Positions 10,938-21,314 of a DNA stretch of 64,000 nucleotides are shown piece after piece (the stretch's first letter is position 1; the number at the start of each line of letters is the position of its first letter). Origin of the DNA: Pyrocephalus nanus. Taxonomy: Eukaryota > Chordata > Aves > Passeriformes > Tyrannidae. Under the pieces are notes generated by a model. It did not search any database, was not told the origin of the DNA, and worked only from the letters and a program-made list of their open reading frames with translations. The stretch spans positions 35,675,866 through 35,739,865 of the forward strand of contig CM076261.1 of assembly GCA_038380795.1 (NCBI GenBank), written 5' to 3'. A program made the position numbers and the translations under genes.

Positions 10938-13900
10938 TGTATGTGAAGACACACAGAGGCTCTACAGATTCTTATTTGACAGCCTATTTTTTCCAAACTG
11001 CCACTTGCACAGCCACTCTCATTAAGTGTAGGTAAGGTGGCCAGCTGAACTAAAATCACATTTGTGTGACTTTAAAGGTAAAAGAAGGGCTCATTTAAGA
11101 ATCTCTGGTTAAGCAGCAGCTTTTGGGATGTTTACCTCTGAACTAACGAAGTTATCTGAACTTTTTGTTGTCAGCCATTACAGCTGAAAGCCCTTTCAGC
11201 AGAAAAACATGAACTTGGAGAGCTGGTTAAAATTTGTTCTTCAGGTCACATGAACTGTGTAGCTCCAGTGTAACTCACTTTGGCAAATAATACTTCAATA
11301 TCTGTAATTGTGCTTCTCTTACCTTATTTTCAAAGAGGCTGACCGAAACCTTTTCACTGTAAAGACAGAAAACCTATTAAAGCCATCCAGGGCACTGAAA
11401 TACAATAGACTGGATACTGTCCAGGACAAGTGTCAGTGCACAGAGGTGAGATTTCCTTGCCCATGCTGCAAGCTGGCAACCAGTGTGCCTGTATGGGGAA
11501 ACAGATGGCTACTGTGCTCTACTAAAGTAGCAGAACTAGTACACACTGTCTCCTAGTTTCTACATAAAAAATAAAATAGTTCCCCTATGTAATATACACC
11601 AGTGTTTTTTTTTCTTATGACACTTCAATCCCATTTTGTCTTTAATTTATTATGTGATGCCCAAAACAGTACACACGTACTGTATCAGCTTAAATAATTA
11701 ATTATTTTTATTTATATTTTAGCCTTTATGGCAAGAAATTTGAAAACCTGGTTTATCTGCAATATCCTACCTAGGAGCCAGGAATGGGATTTGTAGGAAT
11801 GAAATATTAAGATAGGATTGAGTTAAAAGCAAAAAATAGTCCATGATCAGTACAGGCAGTAAATTCTAAAATGTAGTAGAATGCCAAGTACGTACCAAAA
11901 GTAAGGGGGAACTTAATTACGAAATAAAATAAAACCCAAACAGAAAACCTGATGAAACCAATCACTTTGAGCACCAAATAAAGGGCTATAACACAGCACA
12001 AAGGAAAACTAGTTTATCACAGGTTTAATCCCTGTTCTTGTTGTAAACAAAGGGGATTTTGTCACTACCTTCAATCACATGTACAGTTTTATGTTTCTGA
12101 ACTCTCAGCTCCTTTTTTTGCCAGACTCTCAGCTAAAGAATTAGGCAAGTTTTTACATCGCTGTCCAAGACATTGATAATATTCTAACATTTTCTTATGA
12201 CCATTTTTTTGTCTCCTCACAACCTTACATTGTATCTTTGAAATCTAGCATCAAAGAATACAGAAATACATACAAAGCCTCAATTAAAAGCAGACTACAT
12301 ATGGCCAGAATTACTGTATCTGCAATCAGAGATAAAAGAGAAAGAAATCAAACACCAGTTCTCTCAAAGTCCTGCACTCCAGAGGGATTTTATATATGAA
12401 ATCCAGAGCTTGATTTTTATGTACCATGAGCTTGCACTTGATTGCAATAGTTTGAATGTCAAAGATATTCTTAAAGGAGGGAGTATGGCCTTTGATTTAA
12501 TTTGTTACAATTTTATGCTGAACACTGAAGGGATGAGGTCTGCGTATGTGTAAAGTAATGTAGGCTTCTCCATCCTCCAGCCCAAAGCAAAAGGGGAAGA
12601 TAAAACATAGAGCAAACAAAGTGAAATTAAAAAAACCCATGGAATGTTAGTATCAATTCCATATGAATAATGAGATATGAACAAGTTACTTAGGAAACGA
12701 AAAAACTTCCCATAGTTTTGGGCATATAACTTTCCTCGTGTTTTACTCATGCTGTAAAATACAAGTTTTGCATACTCATGAATTGTTCCCGTGGTCAAGT
12801 ATCTGAGCGAATGCAAAAATGTGAAAAGACTTAACATAAAGCAAATTTCCATCCTCAGTTTTCAGATTCTATCTTTTTTTCCTGTTCTTAGTAAATTTCT
12901 ATGTACAATAATGCATCACATCAAATCCTTTCACTTTCTTCTTTTTGCAGTTTTTTGCAACTTTGTATGTAAATAATGAGGAATTTCAATACTTAACTTC
13001 TTAAAATTGGCACATTAATCTAGCAATTATATCCTTTCAAAGTTTTACAAAAGAAAGATCTTTGATATACATTATGCAGTTTAATGCCAGAGGTATTTAC
13101 GTTCAGTATCTTCTTTTCACATGAATACTTTTGCTTCATGATACTTGCAGTGTTGAAGTGTCACAATTACAATTTGATTTGCACAAAAGACCATGCAATA
13201 GCATGCTAAATGAAAATAAATGGGGATTTTCAGGGATCAGTAATTTATATTTTGTTAGGAATCTAATTTTTTTCCTAGACTGAAATTGGATTTTATACTA
13301 AATTTATACTAAATGTAAGAATTTGCATGAAGTCCTCAGAGACCTGAACTTTATGAGACTCAAAACTGTGGTAAAAATTCTAAATCTTACGCCCATATTT
13401 GATGAGAACAATTTCAAATAAACTTCCCCAAGAGTATTTTCTTAATAAAAACCACAATTGCCTTAAAGCTCACTCTGGTATACAAGATATAATAAAACCA
13501 AACAAACACAAAATAATGAATAGATGTGCCCACACCATTTCTGTGTTAACTCGACATTTCACTTTTTTGAAGCTTTTTCTTCCCATCTTTCTCTCCTCTG
13601 ATAACTGACTCTTATACAAAGATTAAAAATTATTCAAAGTTCTCCAGGTCAGGAAACTTGAATTTTCTGTCTGTAAAGCACTTTGCAAAGTTACAGCTTC
13701 TGGAAAATAAAGATAACCTAACAGTTATTCTTGTTTATTATTTTTTCCTCAATATATTATTGCTTCATGTTAGTGTAATAAAAACATTGAGAGTAAACAA
13801 TTAATACTCCAAATGTAATCCTGTTTGACTTCAACTGGTTTCTTAAAAAGAATAATACTGAATTTTACTGTTGCACAGGGAAAATGTTTCTTTGTGTAAT

Positions 13901-14957
13901 CTTATTTTGATAAACAAAAACTTTTTGCAGTTCAATACTTTTAATTGCCAGAAAAGGAAAATCTATGTGTTCCTTATCTAAATGGTTTGAAAGCTGGTTG
14001 ACAGAATTTTATTACTATGCTATATGCCCCTGAAAATGGACATGCTGACAAGAAATAAACTGGAACAGTTTAACTGACATTGCTCTCTAATATATTCATC
14101 CATTTATTTATTACTGTCATGTCTGTATTTTCCTATTTAATTTTTAGTTATGTTTTTCATTTACTTGGAGATATAAATTGCTAATTTTGTCAGATAAAAA
14201 AACAGTAGAACTCAGAAAGTGATTAAATAATGTAAATATTCGGAATTTTTATTCAGATGCCTAATAAAACAAATAGCAATCCTGCTTTCTTTGATCTGTG
14301 TCTGCAGAAGAGACAGAAAGAAAAATATTCTGTCATTTACTATTTCAGTTTTCCTATATGGATCTCTAAGAAATCAAATCATAAAATAAAAGTCTGAAAC
14401 TTCACCTAGTAGCATAATATGCTTCTGGCACCTCTTATTAATAAGACAAAATTTAAACAGTAATTATGTATACTCTTTTATCTCTTTATTCATAGTCGTT
14501 CTGTTGGCCCTAAGATTTCTTGTAAAGAAACTTGTGCAAAGTTTCTTGCTTTCCAGGTGTTTGTTAGTATATTTCCTTTCCCCCAAAAAAGTCTCCAACT
14601 AAGTAAACAAAGAATATTGGAGAAGACTGTGCTCCACATGATACCTACTTTTTTTCCCAAGCTCATTTTCTAACAACTCAGTACAGTCAATCAAGAAGGC
14701 CCATAAAGAAAGCATGTTCTTCACATGATAGATCAAACAAAATATCTTAGTCTCAGAGGTTGTTCTTCACAAGATCACAAAGGCATGAGCCTCCCTAACC
14801 ATTCACACGTTTATCAAAAATGTTCTCTCATATTCTAACACCTTTTTCTTTGACAATGTCTTCCGTATTTATACCTTACTGCAAGTAGGATTTAGACCTT
14901 GACTTAGGACATAAAAAAAGAGATAAATCAAACAAACAAAGATATTAAGCCATTAGA
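10938..14957. other. AT-rich mostly unique sequence
   Basis: About 4 kb with no recognisable repeat. One candidate exon is listed separately at 11338-11445. The 115-codon minus-strand frame at 12505-12852 is the longest frame outside repeats here, but it is within chance expectation for AT-rich DNA. Confidence 0.45.
11338..11445 (+). CDS. Candidate internal exon, unknown protein
   Basis: This is a hypothesis. A pyrimidine-rich tract and CAAAGAG acceptor precede 11338. A donor of the form GAG|GTGAGA follows 11445. The 108 bp between are open in one frame as exactly 36 codons (phase 0 at both ends), starting ADRNLFTVKTENLL and ending KCQCTE. GC content is higher than in the neighbourhood. An alternative acceptor two bases upstream (exon start 11336) would change the phase. 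I recognise no domain, and no phase-matched partner exon was found nearby. It could equally be a non-coding RNA exon or chance. Confidence 0.22.
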
Positions 14958-15382
14958 AAGTGTCCAAAGGAGGGCAATGAAGATGGTGAAGGGCCTTGAG
15001 GGGAAGCCCTATGAGGAACAGCTGAGGTCATTTGATCTGTTTAGCCTGGAGAAGAGGAGAATGAGGGGACTCATAAGGGGAAGAGGAGGGGCAGGCACTG
15101 ATCTCTTCTCTTTGATGACCTGTGACAAGACCTGAAGGAATGGCCTGAAGTTGTGTCAAGGGAGGTTTAGGTTGGGTGTTAGAAAAGGATTCTTCACTCA
15201 GAGGGTGGTTGGGTGCTGGAACAGACTCCCCAGGGAAGTGGTCTCAGCATCAAGCCTGACAGAGTTCAAGAAGCATCTTGGGCACATGTTGTGACTTTGG
15301 GGATGGTCCTGTGCAGGGCTAAGGGTTGGACTCAATGACGTTTGTGGGTCCCTTTCAACTTGGCATAGTCTGTGATTATGTG
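14958..15382 (+). mobile_element. CR1: CR1 LINE 3' segment, plus strand
   Basis: The segment contains AAAGTGTCCAAAGGAGGGCA, CCTATGAGGAACAGCTGAGG, a TAGCCTGGAGAAGAGGAGA block, TTCTTCACTCAGAGGGTGGT and a 3' end reading CAACTTGGCATAGTCTGTGA. This is the ORF2 end plus 3' UTR of a CR1-Y-like subfamily. It is 5'-truncated at about 14958. Small frames here, such as 15198-15428 on the minus strand, are antisense shadows. Confidence 0.9.
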
Positions 15383-16428
15383 AAAAAAAATACCACAAAG
15401 GTGCAAGACTACAGGAAAATGTTTTCATTTACTTTGTTGTTGTTATTGTTGTTGTTGTTGGTTTTTTGTTGTTAAATGGACACCTGTGACATAGCAGTAA
15501 ACTGTTTTATTTTAAGGTAGTAGAATGAACGCAGCCAAACCACTCTGATAAGATACAGATGATCCACACATTTGGAATAGAAAAGGTTTTGTTCTTGTTA
15601 GTATTCTTTTCCATTATTTAGAATCAATAGTCATTTGGCCAAGAGAATCTCCCAAACAATTATTTATTTACTAAGTTAACATGGATACTCCCTAGAAATA
15701 CATGGATCAACAGGGTTTTTTTAAGAAAGGCTGAATCAAAACAGTCATGTGGTATAGCCCAGCTACATTTATAAAAAATCATTATTTACTACATTAAGAC
15801 TAGTCTCTCTGGATCAGTTTAAGTTTAGAGAAAAATGTTAATCTTTATTCAATACTCTTCATTTAACATAAAATGGCTTCTAATAGTACTGACTGTGTAT
15901 CAGTTTAAGAAAAGTCTTTGCTTTTTTTCAAAACAGTATCACTATAGTTGGGAAAAGAAGTCATGAAATGCTGATGCCTTTTGTATTGAAGTAAGACAGT
16001 GTATGAAGTCATAAAAATATTAGTATTTTGACATTTTTGTGCATCATATTTATTAATTTTGAAACTATACAATGAATGGTTGATCTGTGTCTATGGGATT
16101 CACCTTTGATGGGGATCAGAGCTCCACTCTTTCCACTAAAATATTCAGGAAGATTTCCAACTGTAAAGGAGTTTAGAACACTCTTCTTCTCCCAGGTACA
16201 AAGATTATTATTTTGTTATTGCTACAGTTAATGTTCCTGAATTAATGTGACTGTTTTCTGCAACTGTGGACAAGTAAAAATAATTCCTTTATGGCTAAAT
16301 GTCCTTTTATCATAATTCTGAAGTGATTTTACTGAATTAATATATAGAAAAAAAATTAACTGCTTGTTCTTGGAGAGCTGATGTCAAAATCTTAGTAAAA
16401 CCTCCAAGTATTTTTGTAGATCAGTGCA
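15383..16428. other. AT-rich unique sequence with TTG microsatellite
   Basis: No gene seen. A (TTG)n tract lies at 15434-15473 just after the CR1. Confidence 0.45.
15434..15473. repeat. (TTG)n microsatellite
   Basis: An imperfect run of TTG units interrupted by TTATTG and a T6 block, about 40 bp after the CR1 3' end. Confidence 0.85.
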
Positions 16429-16674
16429 TGTCATGGTTTTTGCTTGTTCTTAGAAACTAAGCAAGACTTTTCCCTTCCCCCTGCCCACTGTGTGAAGGGG
16501 GTGTTGAAGGGACAGATTGACTGTGGCTTAGGCAATTGAGTAACACAAAAGAAGTGGCTGGTAAAACCACATTCCAACTTGATGACCCTCAGGATCTTGT
16601 CTGTGTGGAGGGGTGAGGAGTTCTTTTTTACTTTTTTTTTCTCTCCTCTCCTGGGAAACAGGGAGAGGAGTTCG

Positions 16675-16733
16675 GTTGCTGTCGAAGCTGGAACAAGGTC
16701 GGGGTTGCTGTCGAAGCTGGAACAAGGTCGGGG
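16675..16733. repeat. 29-bp tandem duplication
   Basis: The unit GTTGCTGTCGAAGCTGGAAC, continuing AAGGTCGGG, occurs twice in succession with period 29. The two copies are almost identical, so the duplication is recent relative to the element's other divergence. Confidence 0.9.
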
Positions 16734-16861
16734 TAGCAAGAGCTGGGAGGTGGCTTTGTTCTCGGCCTGGCTGACAGCTGGGAAGTTTGCTTGGATTTTC
16801 ATCAGCGAGGAACTGTTCAGGAGGCCTCTCCTACCCAGTTTTTCGGTGTGTGTATGTGTGG

Positions 16862-16907
16862 TTTTTTTTTTTTTCCTTTTTTTTTCTTTCCTTTTTTTTT
16901 TTTTTTT

Positions 16908-16946
<39 letters not shown>
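16862..16946. repeat. Long T-rich tract
   Basis: About 85 bases of nearly pure T with a few C and one G interruption. It is prone to length change and sequencing error, and it creates spurious poly-Phe or poly-Lys frames. Confidence 0.95.
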
Positions 16947-16948
<2 letters not shown>

Positions 16949-17220
16949 AGCAGCAGCTCTTGTGCACATCAAAGGAGAGGGAAAGCTACACCACACAATT
17001 CAGCCAGCAGGGCAGAGTGAGTTCCCATTGAGAAGGACCTTTTTCTTTCTTTCTCTCCTCTCTCCACTTTCCTGGTGAGGGGGAGAGAAGATCTCCATTG
17101 TCGACTTCTCCAGCACACCCGGGGGCCCCACAATGTGGCGACCACCAGTGATCCAACAATGCCCCGTGCTGACTGTGGTTAGAATTGCACGAAAGGGTGT
17201 AGACTGAACCGTTTACTTTT

Positions 17221-17252
17221 TTGTTTGTTTGTTTAATTTTGTTTGTTTGTTG
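17221..17252. repeat. (TTTG)n microsatellite
   Basis: Two runs of TTTG units separated by TAATTT, inside the LTR-like element. Confidence 0.85.
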
Positions 17253-17496
17253 TCTCTTTTGAAGGGGATTATTTTTGGGTGTAGGACTATTGTTTAGTTA
17301 TTTGTGTTCTTTCGTTGTTCTGCCAATACACACATATCTTTTAATAACCGGCTGTTATTTTTCTTTTTTTCCACATTTTTTCTCAATTGGAGCCTCTTAA
17401 TTTTGGATTTACAATTGCTTAGAGGGAGGAGTTTGGGTCTTCCTCATAACTCATCCTCAGCAAAACACTTGTTTCTCATTAAACTGAGACAGTGCT

Positions 17497-19120
17497 TAAG
17501 TTCAAAGGCGTTCAAAAACATAAGCATTGTAAATTATATAATCTTCTAGTCCACTTGTAGATCTTGGTCATCCTTACTCCTTTTACATTGTTATTTGGAA
17601 TTTATTACTTATGTTCACCTTCCTTCTTAAAGCTTTAAGGCTGATTAAATGAAATACCATACATATATATATGGAACATATTTGTAGCTAGGAATCAAAG
17701 GCGTCTTTCCTATGCAGAGGGTGATATGCTTCTTCTTTTAGTTCTGAAACTTTGAATTTAAAAGCAGGTAGAGCTTTACTAATTTCAGTCTAAAAAGCTC
17801 CAGGAAGTACACAAAAATAACAATGACTCTCTCACCCTCAAACTAGTACGGTCCTGTGATCCCTATTAAATTTTTAGACCTCAATTATGTTTCCAGCATT
17901 CAGAGGATCAGCTTCACATCAATAAGAGGAAGAATGACCATCATACCTTCTTAGTAATTTGATATTGCCCAACTAATGATTAATTCTTACTTGCTTAAGG
18001 TCCTATTACACAGGACCTATTATACAGTGATGCTAACTTATAAGTGAGCTTTTTGTATAGACAATATAAAAAAATTGCCCCCTAAATTTTCCAAATTTTT
18101 TGTGAGTAGATTTTCTTTTCTTCTACCACCTGCTGACAGCAGTGTTCCCTTTCAAAACAGGAAGCCAGTCACATCCTGAGCTTTTTAACAAAGTCTTGTG
18201 TGCAGCAAGTCCAGAGAAGAGATCCTTCTCCTCTTTTGGGCAGTTGTGAGATCAAATATAAAGTGATGTGGCTCCTCCAGACAAAAAAAAAAAAAAAAAA
18301 AAATAGACAGTGAGTATGGCAGAGGCCCACTGCAATGACTAGGGGCTCGAGCACAGGATGTATGAGGAATTTTTTTTTCATTTTACAATTTTGTAGTAGA
18401 TGGGATCTGCGTTAAATGAATTAAGACGTTACAGACACCATTATACTCTGCTGTCTTGGTGAATTTATAATTAAATAAGATTATAAAAGCTTCTGTCTTC
18501 TTCCTTAGACTTTTCAAGGCAATAATAATACTCTTCTTCAAAGACTTTCAAAGGCAGTTTCCAAGTCTTTCTTCATATACTGTTTACTTCTCCTTGAAAG
18601 CCTTTCAACTGAATTATTTTCTATTCAAATTTCACTTTGTAGGATTTTATCAAAAAAACAGAGAGCGCTCTTCCCTGTTGTTCATCATCAAGCAAGATAA
18701 ATGCCAAACATGCTGCCTCAATACTAATGTGTTCAGCAAGACTTGGAGAGTTCTTTCACAGAGCAGGCAAAAAGACATTTAACTAGAAATGCCATTATCC
18801 CATATGTCTGTATGTCAAACAACTAAAGCACTGGCAGTAGTTGATAACTAGCAACTGAAATTAACTCCTCCTAATAATTTCTGCTGGAAGCAAATTCAGG
18901 CCAAGAAGAACTACATCACAGGTGTATAAGATGTCCGTGTGAGCTGAAAAGTGTACCCAGATTTTGTTTGACTGTGGAAGTCAGGAAAGTGGCTAGACAT
19001 CTAAGCACTGTCATTAATTTTCAAATGTTAATGGTGTCATAACTATGCCTTTGTTTTGAGCCGTGCTTATATATGGTATGTATTCTAAACTACAGTCTGC
19101 ATAAGTAACTTCACGGCATC
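17497..19120. other. AT-rich unique sequence with poly-A run
   Basis: No gene or assignable repeat. A run of about 21 A lies at 18283-18303. It has no clear retrocopy upstream. Confidence 0.45.
18283..18303. repeat. Poly-A tract
   Basis: Twenty-one consecutive A on the plus strand, directly visible. Confidence 0.9.
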
Positions 19121-19757
19121 ACAAAATCATACAGAATCATGGAATGGTTTGGTTTGGAAGGGACCATAAAGATCATCTAGTTCATCAGAGCTCCATACAA
19201 CCTGACCTTGCACTATTGAAGAGATGGCATATACACAATTTCTCTGGGCAACCTATTCCAGCTCTTCACCACCATCACAGTAAAGATTTTTTTCCTAATG
19301 ACTGATCTAAACCTACTCTCCTTCGGTTTGAAGCCACTCCCCTTTTTCTTGTCATTACATGCTCTTGTAAAAAGTCCCTCTCTGCTTTCCATGTAGGCTC
19401 TCTTCAGGTACTGGAAAGCCTCAATTAGGTCATCTCAAAGCCTTCTCTTTTCCAGGTTGAACAAACACAATTCTCTCAGCCTTTTTTGATAGAAGAGGTG
19501 TTCCATCTCTCTAATCATCTTGGTGGCCCTCCTCTGGGCTTGCTTGAACAGGTCATTGTCCTTCCTGTGCTGGGAACTGCAGAGCTGGATGCAGCATTCC
19601 AGGTAGGATCTCACCAGGGTGGAGTAGATGGGCAGAACCACCCCCTTTGACGTATTGGTGATGCTGCTTTTCATGCAGTCGAGGATACATACGTTGGTTT
19701 TCTTGGCTTCTTAAGCTTGTCCAGGTCCCTCTGAATGGCATCCTGTCCTTCAGGAGG
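19121..19757 (-). mobile_element. CR1: CR1 LINE, minus strand, internally deleted
   Basis: The 3' end reads CAGAATCATGGAATGGTTTG and GGTTTGGAAGGGACCATAAA. The ORF2 C-terminal region follows to GTCCAGGTCCCTCTGAATGG at about 19742. Between GGTTTTCTTGGCTTC and TTAAGCTTGTCCAGG, roughly 250 bp present in complete CR1 are missing, so there is an internal deletion. The 5' end is truncated. Confidence 0.92.
19435..19674 (-). pseudogene. CR1 ORF2 C-terminal remnant
   Basis: A frame of about 80 codons contains LVRSYLECCIQLCSSQHRKD and a block with RRATKMIREMEHL, followed by LCLFNLEKRRL. These match the conserved CR1 ORF2 tail (PHLEYCVQ.W.PQ..KD, RRATKMIRGLEHL, LGLFSLEKRRL). The polymerase core is absent. 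It is a fossil fragment that acts only as part of the CR1 copy around it. Confidence 0.85.
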
Positions 19758-21314
19758 GGGCAAAATAGTTCTAAACCATGTATCACATGCTAAGCTCTTT
19801 GCTACAAGCCAAAATTTCTCATTCATACTGGGAGAACTCCAACAGATACAGAAATACACAGGACTTAGCTTTCCTTGTGTTACCTACTATAGTTTTAACA
19901 ACATTGAACATGGTTGTTATTTTTTCCTAGAAATATATATATTAATTGAAACTTTCCAAAACTTTTGACAGTGTTTGAGATTGTCTTCAGTAATCCTTTT
20001 ATACAAGCAACTTAGTCTTTTCTTTTTTTTTTTTTTTTTTCTTTAACCAATTAATTCACATAATTTAGTGTGTTGGGGATAGTGTTTTGGGGTTTTTGTA
20101 TATTTGGACTATTTTTTTAAAAATATCATAATGTCTGTTGTGAAAACAATTTATGCTTATAGCAAAAAGGAAATCCATAATGTTTTCTTATTTTGAAACT
20201 CACTCTATTTAGTTGAATTTTGAGGCAAAAGCTGAAAAATTCTATAAATTAAAAAAAAGATGATAACTTACTAGGTAAGGTTTTTTCTATATCTTTACTT
20301 CCTAGCATTCTTCTGAGCATTTCATCAAGTTAAATTGTAAATCAAAAACTGTGAATAAATTCTTAATTGCTCACAGGCTACCCATTAGCAACAGAGCCAG
20401 CATAAAAGGTTATATTTCTTGCTACATAAAAGAAGTAAACTATCAAGTTATTTTTTTAACTATCAGTGATATTCAGAGAGGCAATCCTGTAAGGCATATG
20501 CTTTAGGAATGTGAAATTCAGGTTTCTAGGACTGTTTTTTTGCAGTTTCTTTCACTGTTATCATTAATTTTTCTTGCCTTTGATACTGAGGAATCACTGA
20601 AACTGACATCAAAGCCATCGTTCCTGTCCCCTCATGAGACTATACCAAAACCAATGTATCATACTGGAAGGCAATAAGCATAGGATCAGTGATATACTCC
20701 CTGAGACAGTGGAAATATTCTAAATAAATATATGTCTAGAGGGACATATAGGCAATTAAATGAGTGAATTATGCATTTGAATATACACTTTTCTTCACTA
20801 AAATAAATATGTTGTTAATAACTTTCAGGTGCAATTAAAATTTTATGTCCATACTATTTAAGACCACCTATTCACATACATTTCTGATGAAAGCATTCTT
20901 CCATAGTACTCACCACTGCATTTCTATTAGCAGTTCTTCAGTCTTTGCTGTCATTTTTCGTTTTAATTTATCATATAGAGTGGAAGAACCATTTGCCAGG
21001 AGATTTGTCACTTGATGTTTACATTTAATTTGTTTTGGAATGCACCTTAAAAACTTCAGAATTTTCCAGAAAATAAAATTGAACTGAAAAGTAGCTTGGA
21101 CAACTAATTTTTCTTTTTAATATAACATTTATTATCTATTATAAAAAATACTAATTAAAAGTGAAAATGCAAGGTCATTCTAAGACTTAATATCAACTTA
21201 TTTCATTAAAAAAATCTCAAAAATATTTTTCTGTGAAATATCTGAGTAAAATCAGTACAGCCTATGTACTTATTTATTTTATCACTATATTTACCATTTT
21301 TCTTTCTAATAGGT
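19758..21314. other. AT-rich unique sequence
   Basis: About 1.5 kb with an 18-T run at 20023-20040 and no recognisable gene or repeat. Confidence 0.45.
20023..20040. repeat. Poly-T tract
   Basis: Eighteen consecutive T, directly visible. Confidence 0.9.

Larger units (their letters stand above)
16429..17491 (+). mobile_element. LTR-like retroviral element, about 1.06 kb
   Basis: The termini are TGTCATGG at the left and GAGACA at the right, giving a TGTC/GACA inverted match. The flanks are GTGCA (16424-16428) and GTGCT (17492-17496), a 5-bp duplication with one mismatch. The body has a GC-rich segment with a 29-bp tandem duplication, a long T tract at 16862-16946 and a degenerate CCAATACAC polyadenylation-like site. 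The overall layout resembles passerine LTRs. A segment near 17136 resembles a tRNA-Trp primer-binding site, so an alternative reading is a shorter LTR (16429-17132) followed by leader sequence. The long frames across it (16431-16967 minus, 16579-17031 plus) arise from the T tract and are not genes. Confidence 0.55.

Noticed and set aside
12505..12852. 115-codon minus-strand frame with a hydrophobic C-terminal half, possibly a membrane protein
   Set aside because: In AT-rich DNA of this length a few frames above 110 codons are expected by chance. Hydrophobic content follows from T-rich codons. There is no family resemblance, and the donor site is weak.
16431..17078. Long frames of up to 178 codons on both strands
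   Set aside because: They run through the 85-base T tract, giving poly-Lys or poly-Phe, and lie inside an LTR-like element. No domain is visible.
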